Source: Candidatus Puniceispirillum sp. | GTDB lineage: Bacteria > Pseudomonadota > Alphaproteobacteria > Puniceispirillales > Puniceispirillaceae | Length of the DNA stretch: 64,000 nt | NCBI GenBank assembly: GCA_028383305.1 | Contig: JAOEVD010000008.1 | Coordinates: 1 to 64,000, forward strand | Direction: 5' to 3' | In this document: positions 54,485-64,000 of the stretch, piece after piece | Position numbering within the stretch: the stretch's first letter is position 1 | Layout of the letters: each line of letters opens with the position of its first letter | Notes under the pieces: generated by a model | Database searches by the model: none | What the model saw: the letters and a program-made list of their open reading frames with translations, nothing else | Told to the model about the DNA's origin: nothing | Position numbers and translations under genes: made by a program

Positions 54485-56545
54485 ATGCCAAAACTGACGG
54501 TAAATGATGTTGAAGTGGAAGTCGAAGACGGGTCTACCGTGCTTCATGCGTGCGAGGCGGCCGGTGTTGAAATTCCGCGCTTTTGCTATCACGACCGTTT
54601 GTCGATCGCCGGCAATTGCCGGATGTGTCTTGTGGATATGGAACGCGCGCCAAAGCCGATTGCATCTTGTGCAATGCCAGCTGGTGACGGCATGGTTATC
54701 CGCACCGATACCGATCGGGTGAAAAAGGCGCGTGAAGGGGTGATGGAATTTCTTTTGATCAATCACCCGTTGGATTGCCCAATCTGTGATCAGGGTGGTG
54801 AATGTGATTTGCAGGATCAGGCAATGGGCTATGGTCTTGATGGTTCGCGCTTCTCTGAGAATAAACGCGCTGTTGAAAACAAACATATGGGGCCATTGAT
54901 CAGCACAGTTATGACCCGCTGTATCCATTGCACACGCTGTGTCCGTTTTGCAACCGAGGTTGCTGGCGTGCCTGAACTTGGCGCGATTGGCCGCGGCGAG
55001 TCGATGGAAATCACCACCTATCTTGAAAAAACATTGGCATCTGAATTATCGGCCAATGTTATTGATCTTTGTCCGGTTGGCGCTTTGACATCACGCCCTT
55101 ATGCCTTTGCGGCGCGGCCGTGGGAATTAAACAAGGTCGAAACCATTGATGTGATGGATGCGCTTGGCAGCAATATCAGGGTTGATGCGCGCGGCGCGCA
55201 GGTCATGCGGGTATTGCCACGGCTGAACGAAGATATTAATGAAGAATGGATTTCCGATAAAACCCGCTATGCCATTGATGGTCTTCGTCGGCAGCGTCTC
55301 GACAAGCCATTTGCGCGTGGCCGCGATGGCAGATTGCATCCGGTAAGCTGGGATGAGGCATTGAAAAGCCTTGCAACCGCGCTTCGTAAGGCCAAGCCGA
55401 ATGCGATTGGTGCCATTGCCGGTAATCAGGCCGATGCCGAATCACTCTATGCGCTGAAAAGCCTGATGATACGCCTCGGCAGTCCAAATCTTGATTGCCG
55501 TCAAGATGGTGCCAAGATTGGTGGGAACCGCGCTGGCTATTTGTTCAATTCGACAATTGCTGGCATTGATGATGCTGATGCTGTGCTGATTATTGGCAGC
55601 AATCCCCGCATTGAAGCGGCTGTTCTGAATGCGCGTATCCGCCGCAACTGGCTGTCTAGCCGGATGCCGGTCGCGGTTGTTGGCCCAAAGGTCGATTTGA
55701 CTTATAATGCTGATTTCCTTGGCCAAGATCCGACAATTCTGGAAGCGCTTGCCAATGGAAGCCATAAATTTGCCGCCAAATTGAAAAAAGCCAAACGGCC
55801 AATGATCATCATTGGCATGGGTGCTTTGGCGCGGGCTGATGGTGCGGCGATGCTTGGCAAGGTACGTCAAATTGCCGAAAGCTATGGTGCTGTCACAAAA
55901 GAGTGGAACGGCTTTAACGTTTTGCATAACGCCGCAGCGCGTGTTGGCGGTCTTGACCTTGGCTTTGTGCCGGCGCGCGGCGGCATGGATATCGCAGCGA
56001 TGGGCAAGGCGGCCAAGGCTGGCAAGCTTGACCTTTTATGGTTGCTTGGCGCTGATGAAATTGATTTTGAGCCGTTTGCATCTAGTTTTGTTGTGTATCA
56101 GGGGCATCATGGTGATGCTGGTGCCCATCATGCAGATCTGGTGCTTCCGGGGGCGGCCTATACCGAAAAAGACGGTATTTATGTCAATACCGAAGGCCGT
56201 GTTCAATATGCAACCCGTGCCGCGTTCCCGCCAGGGGATGCGCGTGAAGATTGGACCATCATCCGCGCTGTTTCGGGCGCTGTTGGAAAATCAGTCGGTT
56301 TTGATACGCATGCCGAATTGCGCGAGGCTTTATGTGCCGATTATCCACATTTTGCCGATGCTGATGAAATTGCACCGGCGAAATGGGCTTCGTTTGGCGG
56401 GCGTGCAAAATTATCAGCCGAGCCGATTGGACAGTCGTTTGATAATTTTTACATGACCTGCGCGATTAGCCGTGCGTCAGAAACAATGGCGGAATGTGTC
56501 CGCGCCAGCAGCGCCCATCACGGTGCCGCGGTTGCAGCGGAGTGA
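54485..56545 (+). CDS. nuoG: NADH-quinone oxidoreductase subunit G
   Basis: NuoG is the 75-kDa subunit with several Fe-S clusters. The 686 residues carry the N-terminal [2Fe-2S] ferredoxin ([20 protein letters not shown], then SCAMP), the N5 site ([18 protein letters not shown], with its His), and the N4 cysteines in [11 protein letters not shown] and [13 protein letters not shown] molybdopterin-oxidoreductase-like domain follows, without metal-binding residues, as is normal. The length fits the alphaproteobacterial form. Confidence 0.96.
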   Translation: MPKLTVNDVEVEVEDGSTVLHACEAAGVEIPRFCYHDRLSIAGNCRMCLVDMERAPKPIASCAMPAGDGMVIRTDTDRVKKAREGVMEFLLINHPLDCPICDQGGECDLQDQAMGYGLDGSRFSENKRAVENKHMGPLISTVMTRCIHCTRCVRFATEVAGVPELGAIGRGESMEITTYLEKTLASELSANVIDLCPVGALTSRPYAFAARPWELNKVETIDVMDALGSNIRVDARGAQVMRVLPRLNEDINEEWISDKTRYAIDGLRRQRLDKPFARGRDGRLHPVSWDEALKSLATALRKAKPNAIGAIAGNQADAESLYALKSLMIRLGSPNLDCRQDGAKIGGNRAGYLFNSTIAGIDDADAVLIIGSNPRIEAAVLNARIRRNWLSSRMPVAVVGPKVDLTYNADFLGQDPTILEALANGSHKFAAKLKKAKRPMIIIGMGALARADGAAMLGKVRQIAESYGAVTKEWNGFNVLHNAAARVGGLDLGFVPARGGMDIAAMGKAAKAGKLDLLWLLGADEIDFEPFASSFVVYQGHHGDAGAHHADLVLPGAAYTEKDGIYVNTEGRVQYATRAAFPPGDAREDWTIIRAVSGAVGKSVGFDTHAELREALCADYPHFADADEIAPAKWASFGGRAKLSAEPIGQSFDNFYMTCAISRASETMAECVRASSAHHGAAVAAE

Positions 56546-57576
56546 TGGCCATGATTGAATTTTTGACACAGGACTGGGTTTTGGAACTTGGCTGGATTGT
56601 TGCCAAGATCATGGTTGTTATTGGACCATTATTGATTGCTGTTGCCTATCTTACGCTGGCCGAACGCCGCGTTATTGGCTTCATGCAGCTTCGCAAAGGG
56701 CCGAATGTGGTTGGCCCGTTTGGTCTGTTCCAGCCTTTTGCCGATGCGCTAAAGCTGATGGCAAAAGAAACCATCATGCCTGCTGGTGCCAATAAGGTGG
56801 TCTTTATGATCGCGCCGATGTTGACCTTTATTTTGTCTTTGGTCGCATGGGCGGTGATTCCTTTTGGCGAAGATCTGGTGATTGCGGATATCAATGTTGG
56901 TATTTTATATCTGTTTGCCATTTCATCGCTTGGCGTTTACGGCGTGATCATGGCGGGATGGGCCAGTAATTCCAAATATGCGTTTTTGGGCGCGTTACGG
57001 TCAGCCGCACAGATGGTGTCGTATGAAGTTTCGATGGGGTTGGTCATCATCAATGTTCTTTTATGCGCTGGATCATTGAATTTGAGCGCGATTGTCGAGG
57101 CGCAGCGCGGCATGTGGTTTGCTTTGCCATTATTGCCGATGTTTATTGTGTTCTTTATCTCGACACTTGCCGAAACCAACCGCGCGCCATTTGATTTGCC
57201 AGAAGGCGAATCAGAATTGGTTGCTGGCTATTTTGTTGAATATTCGTCAATGTCATTTGCGCTTTTCTTCCTTGGTGAATATGCAAATATGATCCTGATG
57301 AGCAGCATGACAGTTGTTTTGTTCCTTGGTGGATGGTTGCCGCCATTTGATATCTGGCCGCTGAATATTATTCCCGGCCCACTTTGGTTTATCATCAAGA
57401 TCATGCTGGTATTGTTTGTGTTCTTGTGGGTGCGGGCAACAACGCCGCGTTACCGCTATGACCAGCTTATGCGTCTTGGATGGAAAATCTTTTTACCATT
57501 CTCGCTGATCTATGTTGTGTTGACGGCCGGTTTTCTGTTGGTGACTGATCGTCTGCCAGCTGTGGCTTTGGGTTAA
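56545..57576 (+). CDS. nuoH: NADH-quinone oxidoreductase subunit H
   Basis: NuoH is the membrane subunit that links the quinone cavity to the proton path. The 343 residues have about eight spans and the conserved [23 protein letters not shown], and the loop with the conserved acid residues [19 protein letters not shown]. The track starts at 56494 inside nuoG. ATG at 56545 overlaps the nuoG stop (TGATG); ATG at 56551 is equally possible. Confidence 0.95.
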   Translation: MAMIEFLTQDWVLELGWIVAKIMVVIGPLLIAVAYLTLAERRVIGFMQLRKGPNVVGPFGLFQPFADALKLMAKETIMPAGANKVVFMIAPMLTFILSLVAWAVIPFGEDLVIADINVGILYLFAISSLGVYGVIMAGWASNSKYAFLGALRSAAQMVSYEVSMGLVIINVLLCAGSLNLSAIVEAQRGMWFALPLLPMFIVFFISTLAETNRAPFDLPEGESELVAGYFVEYSSMSFALFFLGEYANMILMSSMTVVLFLGGWLPPFDIWPLNIIPGPLWFIIKIMLVLFVFLWVRATTPRYRYDQLMRLGWKIFLPFSLIYVVLTAGFLLVTDRLPAVALG

Positions 57577-57588
57577 GGAGAAATACGA

Positions 57589-58077
57589 ATGTCCGCTTTG
57601 GTAAATGCAGTTCGCTCGTTTTTGCTTCTTGAGCTTGGCAAGGGCATGTTTTTGACCTTGAAATATTTCTTCAAGCCAAAGGTCACGATCAATTACCCTT
57701 ATGAAAAAGGCAGCCTATCACCGCGTTTCCGCGGTGAGCATGCGTTGCGCCGCTATCCGAATGGCGAGGAACGCTGTATTGCCTGTAAGCTATGCGAAGC
57801 GGTTTGTCCGGCGCAGGCCATTACCATCGAAGCCGAACCTCGTGATGATGGTAGCCGGCGTACCACACGTTATGATATCGACATGACCAAATGTATCTAT
57901 TGCGGCTTTTGTCAGGAAGCCTGTCCGGTTGATGCGATTGTCGAAGGGCCGAATTTTGAATTTGCCACCGAAACCCGCGAAGAGCTGTATTACGACAAAG
58001 ACAAGCTTTTGGCGAATGGCGACCGTTGGGAAACCGAAATTGCCCGTAACCTTGCTGCAGACGCGAAATGGCGTTAG
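57589..58077 (+). CDS. nuoI: NADH-quinone oxidoreductase subunit I
   Basis: NuoI carries the N6a and N6b [4Fe-4S] clusters. The 162 residues have two ferredoxin motifs, [16 protein letters not shown] and [16 protein letters not shown], and the N-terminal helix block [19 protein letters not shown]. The length and spacing are standard. Confidence 0.97.
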   Translation: MSALVNAVRSFLLLELGKGMFLTLKYFFKPKVTINYPYEKGSLSPRFRGEHALRRYPNGEERCIACKLCEAVCPAQAITIEAEPRDDGSRRTTRYDIDMTKCIYCGFCQEACPVDAIVEGPNFEFATETREELYYDKDKLLANGDRWETEIARNLAADAKWR

Positions 58078-58123
58078 GCGGAACGAAACGGCGCATCGAT
58101 GACAAAAGAAAGACAGCCATACA

Positions 58124-58753
58124 ATGATTGAAGCTTTGTTCTTTTACCTGTTTGCCGGGGTGATGCTTGCCAGTGGCTTTATGGTGGTGGTGTCGCGCAA
58201 CCCTGTTTATTCAGTGTTGTTTCTGATCCTTGCCTTTTTCAATGCGGCCGGCTTATTTGTTCTGATTGGCGCTGAATTTCTGGCGATGCTGCTTGTTGTT
58301 GTCTATGTCGGTGCGGTAGCGGTTTTATTCCTGTTTGTCGTGATGATGCTGGATATCAACTTTGCTGAAATGCGCGCTGGCTTTCAAAAATATCTTCCCC
58401 TCGGGTTGATCGTTGGCGGTATTCTGGTTTTTGAATTGGTTGCGGCAATGTATGGCGATGCCTTTTCCAAGGCCAGTCTGCCAGTTGCCTCAGAAATTCC
58501 CAACACCACCCAGCTTGGCGGCGTGCTTTACACAAAATATGCCTTTTTGTTCCAGATTTCAGGCCTGATCCTGCTGGTGGCGATGATTGGCGCAATTTCG
58601 TTGACCATGCGTAAACGCGTTGGGGTTCGGCGGCAGTCGATTGCCGACCAGAACAGCCGCCGCCGCGAAGATGTGATGGAAATTGTCAAAATGCCATCGG
58701 ACAAGACCAAAGCCAAAAACAATGTTGCCGCTGGCAGTGTTGATGATAAATAG
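58124..58753 (+). CDS. nuoJ: NADH-quinone oxidoreductase subunit J
   Basis: NuoJ is a membrane subunit with five spans. The 209 residues have NPVYSVLFLILAFFNAAGLFVL, EFLAMLLVVVYVGAVAVLFLFVVMML with the conserved Tyr in the pi-bulge helix, and LILLVAMIGAISLTMRKR. The polar C-terminus of about 40 residues extends past the conserved part. Confidence 0.94.
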   Translation: MIEALFFYLFAGVMLASGFMVVVSRNPVYSVLFLILAFFNAAGLFVLIGAEFLAMLLVVVYVGAVAVLFLFVVMMLDINFAEMRAGFQKYLPLGLIVGGILVFELVAAMYGDAFSKASLPVASEIPNTTQLGGVLYTKYAFLFQISGLILLVAMIGAISLTMRKRVGVRRQSIADQNSRRREDVMEIVKMPSDKTKAKNNVAAGSVDDK

Positions 58754-58765
58754 GGGGTCGGCGCA

Positions 58766-59077
58766 ATGTTGGAATTAACGCTAAATCATTACCTGGCTGT
58801 ATCAGCCATGCTGTTTGCGCTTGGTATTTTCGGTATTTTTCTAAACCGGAAAAACGTGATCACCATTTTGATGTCAATCGAATTGATGCTGTTGGCGGTC
58901 AATATCAATATGGTCGCTTTCTCGGCCTATAGTGGCAACCTCGAAGGCCAGATTTTTTCGCTGTTTATTTTAACGGTTGCCGCGGCCGAAGCGGCGATTG
59001 GCCTTGCTATTCTGGTCGTGTTTTTCCGCAACCGTGGTTCCATCGCGGTTGAAGATGTGAATATTTTGAAGGGGTAG
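58766..59077 (+). CDS. nuoK: NADH-quinone oxidoreductase subunit K
   Basis: NuoK is a small membrane subunit in the antiporter-like proton path. The 103 residues have three spans with the conserved glutamates in [21 protein letters not shown] and [22 protein letters not shown]. The length is as expected. Confidence 0.96.
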   Translation: MLELTLNHYLAVSAMLFALGIFGIFLNRKNVITILMSIELMLLAVNINMVAFSAYSGNLEGQIFSLFILTVAAAEAAIGLAILVVFFRNRGSIAVEDVNILKG

Positions 59078-59085
59078 GGCAGTTC

Positions 59086-61020
59086 ATGTATTCGCTCATC
59101 GTTTTCCTTCCCCTGTTAGGGGCCGTGATTGCAGGTTTGCTAAGCCTTAGAAACCGCGATCGCGCAGCAGAAATCGTCACGGTTTCAGGCCTTTTGCTGT
59201 CTTTGCTGTTTTCAATTATCGCTTTTGCGAATGTCGCGATTGGTGGGCAGCCAGAAACCGTCAATTTGGCGCGGTGGATTTCATCCGGCAGCTTTGTTGC
59301 CAATTGGAGTCTGCGGTTCGACAGTTTGACCGCGGTCATGCTGATCGTTGTGACCGGCGTTTCCTCAATGGTGCATATTTATTCGATTGGCTACATGTCG
59401 CATGACAATGCGCGGGCACGCTTTATGGCGTATCTCAGCCTATTCACCTTTGCCATGCTGATGCTGGTAACGGCTGACAATCTTGTACAAATGTTCTTTG
59501 GCTGGGAAGGTGTTGGTGTGGCCTCTTATTTGCTGATCGGTTTTTGGTATAAAAAGGATTCTGCCCATAGCGCGGCAATGAAAGCCTTTGTTGTGAACCG
59601 TGTTGGTGACTTTGGGTTTGCGCTTGGCATTTTGGCAGTTTATGCGCTGTTTGGTTCGGTTCAGTTTGATGTGATTTTTGCGCAATCCAGCGTGATTGCC
59701 GCAGCCGATATCAATTTCCTTGGCTATCGTCTTCCAGCGCTTGAAGTTGCTGGTATTTTGTTATTCATCGGCGCGATGGGTAAATCAGCCCAGCTTGGCC
59801 TTCATACATGGCTTCCTGATGCGATGGAGGGGCCAACACCGGTTTCGGCGCTGATTCATGCGGCAACGATGGTGACGGCTGGCGTCTTTATGATCTGCCG
59901 TTTGTCGCCAATGCTGGAATATGCGCCGTTTGCTCTGGATGTGATTACGATTGTCGGTGCCCTGACGGCTATTTTTGCGGCAACGGTTGGCATGACCCAA
60001 TTTGATATAAAACGTGTCATTGCCTATTCAACCTGCTCGCAGCTTGGCTATATGTTTTTTGCGGCTGGCGTTTCGGCCTATCCGGCAGCGATGTTCCATC
60101 TAACAACACATGCGTTTTTCAAGGCATTGCTGTTTCTTGGCGCGGGTTCGGTTATTCATGCCCTGTCAGATGAGCAGGATCTTCGCAATATGGGCGGGAT
60201 CTGGAAAAAAGTGCCGGTTACCTATGCGATGATGTGGATTGGCTCATTGGCGCTGGCTGGCTTTCCGTTCTTTGCCGGTTACTATTCAAAAGACATGATC
60301 CTTGAAGCCGCCTATGCCGCGCAAAGCGGGGTTGGCAGCATGGCATTTTGGCTTGGCTGTCTTGCCGCCTTTTTGACGGCTTTCTATAGCTGGCGTTTGT
60401 TGATTATGGCGTTTCACGGTGCGCCGCGTGCCAGTGCGCAAGTGATGTCGCATGTTCATGAATCTCCAAAGGTGATGACACTGCCATTGCTGGTTTTGGC
60501 GATTGGTGCGGTGTTTGCCGGTTGGCTTGGCTATGAATTATTTGTCGGCCATGACATGAAACAATTCTGGGGCGCATCAATTTTCATTCTGCCAACAAAT
60601 ACGGCAATGGAAGATGCGCATCATGTGCCAATATGGGTCAAGCTTTTGCCAATTGTTCTGGCATCAAGCGGGGTTGCGCTTGCGGTTCTGTTTTATGCTT
60701 ATTGGACTTCAATGCCAGCGCGGATTGCAGCGATCTTTCGCCCGATCTATCTGCTGTTTTACAATAAATGGTATTTTGACGAGCTGTATGATGCGATCTT
60801 TGTTCGCCCTGCAGTGCGGTTGGGCGCCTATTTGTGGCAGCGCGGTGATCGCGACACGATTGACGGCTTTGGCCCTGACGGCATGTCGGCATTCATTTAC
60901 CGACTGTCGGGGATGTGTTCGCGGGTGCAAACCGGCTTTGTGTTCCATTACGCCTTTGCCATGCTGATTGGCGTTGTAGTTCTGGTTAGCTGGTATTATT
61001 TACGCTTTAAAGGGGCTTAG
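59086..61020 (+). CDS. nuoL: NADH-quinone oxidoreductase subunit L
   Basis: NuoL is the distal antiporter-like proton-pumping subunit with the long lateral helix. The 644 residues have about 15-16 spans, the acid helix FFGWEGVGVASYLLIGFWY, the conserved lysine region LGLHTWLPDAMEGPTPVSALIHAATMVTAG, and YSKDMILEAAY. The final helix closes with FHYAFAMLIGVVVLVSWYYLRF. Confidence 0.96.
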   Translation: MYSLIVFLPLLGAVIAGLLSLRNRDRAAEIVTVSGLLLSLLFSIIAFANVAIGGQPETVNLARWISSGSFVANWSLRFDSLTAVMLIVVTGVSSMVHIYSIGYMSHDNARARFMAYLSLFTFAMLMLVTADNLVQMFFGWEGVGVASYLLIGFWYKKDSAHSAAMKAFVVNRVGDFGFALGILAVYALFGSVQFDVIFAQSSVIAAADINFLGYRLPALEVAGILLFIGAMGKSAQLGLHTWLPDAMEGPTPVSALIHAATMVTAGVFMICRLSPMLEYAPFALDVITIVGALTAIFAATVGMTQFDIKRVIAYSTCSQLGYMFFAAGVSAYPAAMFHLTTHAFFKALLFLGAGSVIHALSDEQDLRNMGGIWKKVPVTYAMMWIGSLALAGFPFFAGYYSKDMILEAAYAAQSGVGSMAFWLGCLAAFLTAFYSWRLLIMAFHGAPRASAQVMSHVHESPKVMTLPLLVLAIGAVFAGWLGYELFVGHDMKQFWGASIFILPTNTAMEDAHHVPIWVKLLPIVLASSGVALAVLFYAYWTSMPARIAAIFRPIYLLFYNKWYFDELYDAIFVRPAVRLGAYLWQRGDRDTIDGFGPDGMSAFIYRLSGMCSRVQTGFVFHYAFAMLIGVVVLVSWYYLRFKGA

Positions 61021-61023
61021 GCG

Positions 61024-62529
61024 ATGATTGATAACTGGCCTATCTTATCTATTGTCACCTTCTTGCCGCTAGCTGGTGTGTTATTCTTGCTGTTGATCAA
61101 GGGCGATGAAAAGGCTTTGGCGCAGAATTCGCGTTTTGTTGCGATGTGGGTTTCAGGCTTTACCTTTCTGGTCTCATTACCATTGTTGATTGGGTTTGAT
61201 AGCAGCGTAGCCGGCTATCAATTCGAAGAAAAAGCCGTTTGGCTTGCGGGTACTGGCATTGGCTATCATATGGGTGTTGACGGCATCTCAATGCCGTTTG
61301 TTTTGCTAAGCACGCTTTTGACGCCCTTGTCGATTTTGGCAAGTTGGCGCGCCATTACGCATCGTGTTCGTGAATATATGATCGCGTTTTTGGTGCTTGA
61401 AACCATGATGATTGGCATGTTTGTCTCGCTCGACATGTTGATGTTCTATCTGTTTTTCGAGGCGGTTCTGATCCCGATGTTTCTGATCATTGGTATCTGG
61501 GGCGGGCCACGCCGCATTTATGCCGCGTTCAAATTCTTCCTATATACGCTTCTTGGTTCGGTGCTGATGCTGGTTTGTATGCTGGCGATGTATATCGATG
61601 CTGGCACAACCGACATTCCGGCGCTGACCGCGCATCAATTTGCCGAATCAATGCAGACATGGCTGTTCCTTGGTTTCCTCGCATCATTCGCGGTAAAAGT
61701 GCCAATGTGGCCTGTTCATACGTGGCTTCCCGATGCGCATGTCGAGGCACCAACCGCAGGATCAATGATTCTTGCAGGTGTTTTATTGAAAATGGGCGGC
61801 TATGGGTTTTTGCGGTTTTCATTGCCGATGTTCCCGCTGGCGTCTGAATTTTTTGCACCTTTGATCTTCACGCTATCAATCATCGCGGTGATTTACACAT
61901 CATTGGTGGCGTTGGCGCAGTCGGATATGAAAAAGATGATTGCCTATTCATCAGTTGCGCATATGGGGTTTGTGACGATTGGTATTTTCACCATGACCGA
62001 ACAAGGCATTGCCGGTGCGATGTTCCAGATGATCAGCCATGGTTTGGTTTCAGCCGCCTTATTCTTTAGCGTTGGAGTTGTCTATGACCGGCTTCATACG
62101 CGTGAAATCAACGCCTATGGTGGTGTAGCGGCGGTGATGCCGCGCTATGCCGTGTTTTTCATGTTTATGATGCTGGCATCGGTTGGCCTGCCCGGAACCA
62201 GTGGGTTTGTTGGCGAAATGCTGGTGCTGGTTGGCGCATGGCATGCCAGCAGTTGGGTTGCCTTCTTTACCGCAACCGGTCTTGTTCTTGGTGCCACCTA
62301 TATGCTGTGGCTTTATCGGCGCGTTATGTTTGGTGCTATTGTCAATGATCAGGTCAAGGCGATGGAGCCAATGCAGATGCGCGAATTTTCGATTTTTCTG
62401 CCATTGACCTTTCTGGTGTTGCTGTTCGGGGTTTATCCGATGGCACTTCTCGATGTGATGGCCGTGTCGATCCAGTTTGTGATGGATGGTCTTTCGGCAA
62501 GTGGTTTGTCATTACTGGCAGCAAATTAG
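61024..62529 (+). CDS. nuoM: NADH-quinone oxidoreductase subunit M
   Basis: NuoM is the middle antiporter-like proton-pumping subunit. The 501 residues have the acid helix [19 protein letters not shown], the block [35 protein letters not shown], and the discontinuous-helix region [20 protein letters not shown]. It starts three bases after the nuoL stop. Confidence 0.96.
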   Translation: MIDNWPILSIVTFLPLAGVLFLLLIKGDEKALAQNSRFVAMWVSGFTFLVSLPLLIGFDSSVAGYQFEEKAVWLAGTGIGYHMGVDGISMPFVLLSTLLTPLSILASWRAITHRVREYMIAFLVLETMMIGMFVSLDMLMFYLFFEAVLIPMFLIIGIWGGPRRIYAAFKFFLYTLLGSVLMLVCMLAMYIDAGTTDIPALTAHQFAESMQTWLFLGFLASFAVKVPMWPVHTWLPDAHVEAPTAGSMILAGVLLKMGGYGFLRFSLPMFPLASEFFAPLIFTLSIIAVIYTSLVALAQSDMKKMIAYSSVAHMGFVTIGIFTMTEQGIAGAMFQMISHGLVSAALFFSVGVVYDRLHTREINAYGGVAAVMPRYAVFFMFMMLASVGLPGTSGFVGEMLVLVGAWHASSWVAFFTATGLVLGATYMLWLYRRVMFGAIVNDQVKAMEPMQMREFSIFLPLTFLVLLFGVYPMALLDVMAVSIQFVMDGLSASGLSLLAAN

Positions 62530-62548
62530 GGGTTTCTGAGGACATAAA

Positions 62549-64000
62549 ATGATTTTTGATCTAGCTGATATCCTGCCTGCCTTGCCTGAAATGATTCTGG
62601 CGACCTTGGCGCTTGTTCTGGTTCTTGTCGCGGCATATGGCGGCGAGGGAGCCGAAAATGCAAAGCGTGTCACACGCATCGCCCTTGGTGGTATTGTACT
62701 GGTATTGATATTGATTTGGTCGGGAACGGCGGCTGATCAAACTGCCTTTGGCGGCATGTTCAAGGCTGACAGCTTTGCCAGCTATATGAAAATTCTGGTT
62801 CTTCTTGGCACTTCTGGCGCGCTGTATATGTCAATTACGCCGCTTGCCAAGGATGATATCAACAAGCCTGAATTTGCGCTTCTTGTTGTGCTGGCACTTG
62901 TTGGCATGATGCTGATGATTTCAGCGAATGACCTGATGTCGCTTTACATGGCGGTTGAGTTACAGTCGCTGCCGCTTTATGTGGTGGCGGCGATGCGCAC
63001 CAATTCATTGCGCTCATCCGAGGCTGGATTGAAATATTTTCTGCTTGGTGCCTTGTCATCAGGCATGCTTCTTTATGGCGCGTCGCTGGTCTATGGCTTT
63101 GCTGGCACCACCAGCTTTTCCGGCATTGCCGCGGCAGTATCGGCCGATCAATTGCCAGTGGCCTTTGTCATTGGCATGGTCTTTATGGTGTCGGGCATCG
63201 CATTTAAGATTTCTGCTGCGCCATTCCATATGTGGACACCTGATGTTTACGAAGGCTCGCCAAGTCCGGTAACAGCATTGTTTGCGATTGCACCAAAAGT
63301 GGCGGCAATGGCGCTGATGATGCGGCTGACCTATGGTGCCTTTGGCGCGATTGAGGTCGAATGGTCACAGGTTTTGATTGCCTTGTCGATTGCCTCAATG
63401 GTTGTTGGTGCGCTTGGCGCGATTATGCAGCGCGATATCAAACGCATGATGGCCTATTCATCGATTGCCCATATGGGATATGCGCTTGCCGGATTGGCTG
63501 CTGGCAGCCATCAAGGTGCGCTAGGCGTGATGATTTACATGACCGGTTATATATTTATGGGCGCTGGCAGTTTTGCGATTATTCTGCTGATGCGGCGTGA
63601 TGGGCAATCGGCAACGCGGATTGCTGATTTGCAGGGTCTGTCACGAACCCATCCGATGCTGGCGCTTGGCCTGATGATCATGATGTTTTCAATGGCTGGT
63701 ATTCCGCCTTTGGCTGGTTTCTTTGGGAAATGGTATGTGTTTTTGGCGGCGGTCAATGCCGGGCTTGTTCCCCTTGCCGTTGTTGGTGTTGTGATGAGCG
63801 TGGTTGGTGCGTTCTATTATTTGCGGATCATCAAGATCATGTATTTCGAAGAAACCGACGAGCCGCTTGATACCGATATGCCGACTGCCAATAAAATGGT
63901 TCTTGGGGTGTCGATTGGCGTTGTTCTGCTGTTTTTCCTCGGGCTTAGCCCTTTGCTTGAAGCGGCAAATGTGGCGGCAACAGCCCTGATGACCCAGCTT
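62549..64000 (+). CDS. nuoN: NADH-quinone oxidoreductase subunit N (cut by right edge)
   Basis: This gene is absent from the ORF track because its stop lies beyond the window; 484 codons are open from the ATG at 62549 (GAGGAC before it). NuoN is the third antiporter-like proton-pumping subunit. Seen: YMAVELQSLPLYVVAAMRT, SGMLLYGASLVYGF, FKISAAPFHMWTPDVYEGSPSPVTAL, IKRMMAYSSIAHMGYALAG and IPPLAGFFGKWYVF. Only a short C-terminal part is missing. It completes the 14-gene nuo operon. Confidence 0.95.
   Translation, partial: MIFDLADILPALPEMILATLALVLVLVAAYGGEGAENAKRVTRIALGGIVLVLILIWSGTAADQTAFGGMFKADSFASYMKILVLLGTSGALYMSITPLAKDDINKPEFALLVVLALVGMMLMISANDLMSLYMAVELQSLPLYVVAAMRTNSLRSSEAGLKYFLLGALSSGMLLYGASLVYGFAGTTSFSGIAAAVSADQLPVAFVIGMVFMVSGIAFKISAAPFHMWTPDVYEGSPSPVTALFAIAPKVAAMALMMRLTYGAFGAIEVEWSQVLIALSIASMVVGALGAIMQRDIKRMMAYSSIAHMGYALAGLAAGSHQGALGVMIYMTGYIFMGAGSFAIILLMRRDGQSATRIADLQGLSRTHPMLALGLMIMMFSMAGIPPLAGFFGKWYVFLAAVNAGLVPLAVVGVVMSVVGAFYYLRIIKIMYFEETDEPLDTDMPTANKMVLGVSIGVVLLFFLGLSPLLEAANVAATALMTQL

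Overview
The window looks like chromosomal DNA of an alphaproteobacterium with roughly even base composition. The grounds are a C4-pathway 5-aminolevulinate synthase (hemA), the cell-cycle regulators CtrA and GcrA, a DksA of the type that has lost most zinc cysteines, and a 14-gene alphaproteobacterial-order nuo operon. A marine lineage such as SAR116 is compatible with this, but that is an inference only. Most of the window is compact housekeeping DNA; the accessory part is at the left end.

Layout. 1-3,200: the 5' part of a sulfatase that runs off the left edge, a PLP cysteine-desulfurase-like enzyme, a hairpin-rich patch, a remnant of a histidine-kinase ATPase domain and a small exported protein. 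3,412-5,419: a small decayed integrative element at tRNA-Gly(UCC), with a dead tyrosine integrase, a chalcone-isomerase-like exported protein and a copy of the tRNA 3' end in inverted orientation. 5,941-10,650: heme synthesis (hemH, hemA), a DUF3553 protein, ctrA and dksA. 10,700-17,350: recA with an SOS-like operator, alaS and monomeric isocitrate dehydrogenase. 17,500-25,250: a LOG-family protein, a LysM protein with a tandem peptide repeat, a psd-like/CDP-alcohol phosphatidyltransferase pair, a frameshifted molybdenum hydroxylase large subunit, msrB, an EF-hand protein and an aroE-like gene. 25,300-36,800: gcrA-pepN, a DEAD-box helicase, a hydrolase, parE, glnB-glnA, an AhpD-like protein and a thioesterase. 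36,965-44,820: tRNA-His and tRNA-Leu, the proteostasis cluster tig-clpP-clpX-lon-hup with two sigma-32-like promoters, then tRNA-Val and tRNA-Asp. 45,100-49,470: a metallo-beta-lactamase-fold enzyme, a methyltransferase, an ArsC/Spx-like protein, a tandem Lin0512-family pair, a DMT transporter and DUF3429. 49,719-64,000: nuoA to nuoN (nuoN cut by the right edge; it is absent from the ORF track because it has no stop in the window).

How the genes work together. The nuo operon encodes the whole of respiratory complex I. hemA and hemH are the first and last steps of heme synthesis. Tig, ClpXP, Lon and HU form a chaperone/protease/nucleoid block that appears heat-shock controlled. CtrA and GcrA are partners of the alphaproteobacterial cell-cycle circuit. 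GlnB (PII) and GlnA form the nitrogen-assimilation unit behind a candidate NtrC site.

No CRISPR array, toxin-antitoxin pair or defence island was seen, and no clearly new multi-gene system. The oddest items are the tRNA-Gly mini-island with inverted end repeats, a phosphatidylserine-decarboxylase homologue lacking the usual catalytic His and Gly-Ser, a trigger factor carrying a His-Asp repeat and a Lys/Ala tail, and a CtrA with Phe at the receiver switch position. All calls come from reading the sequence; no database search was run.
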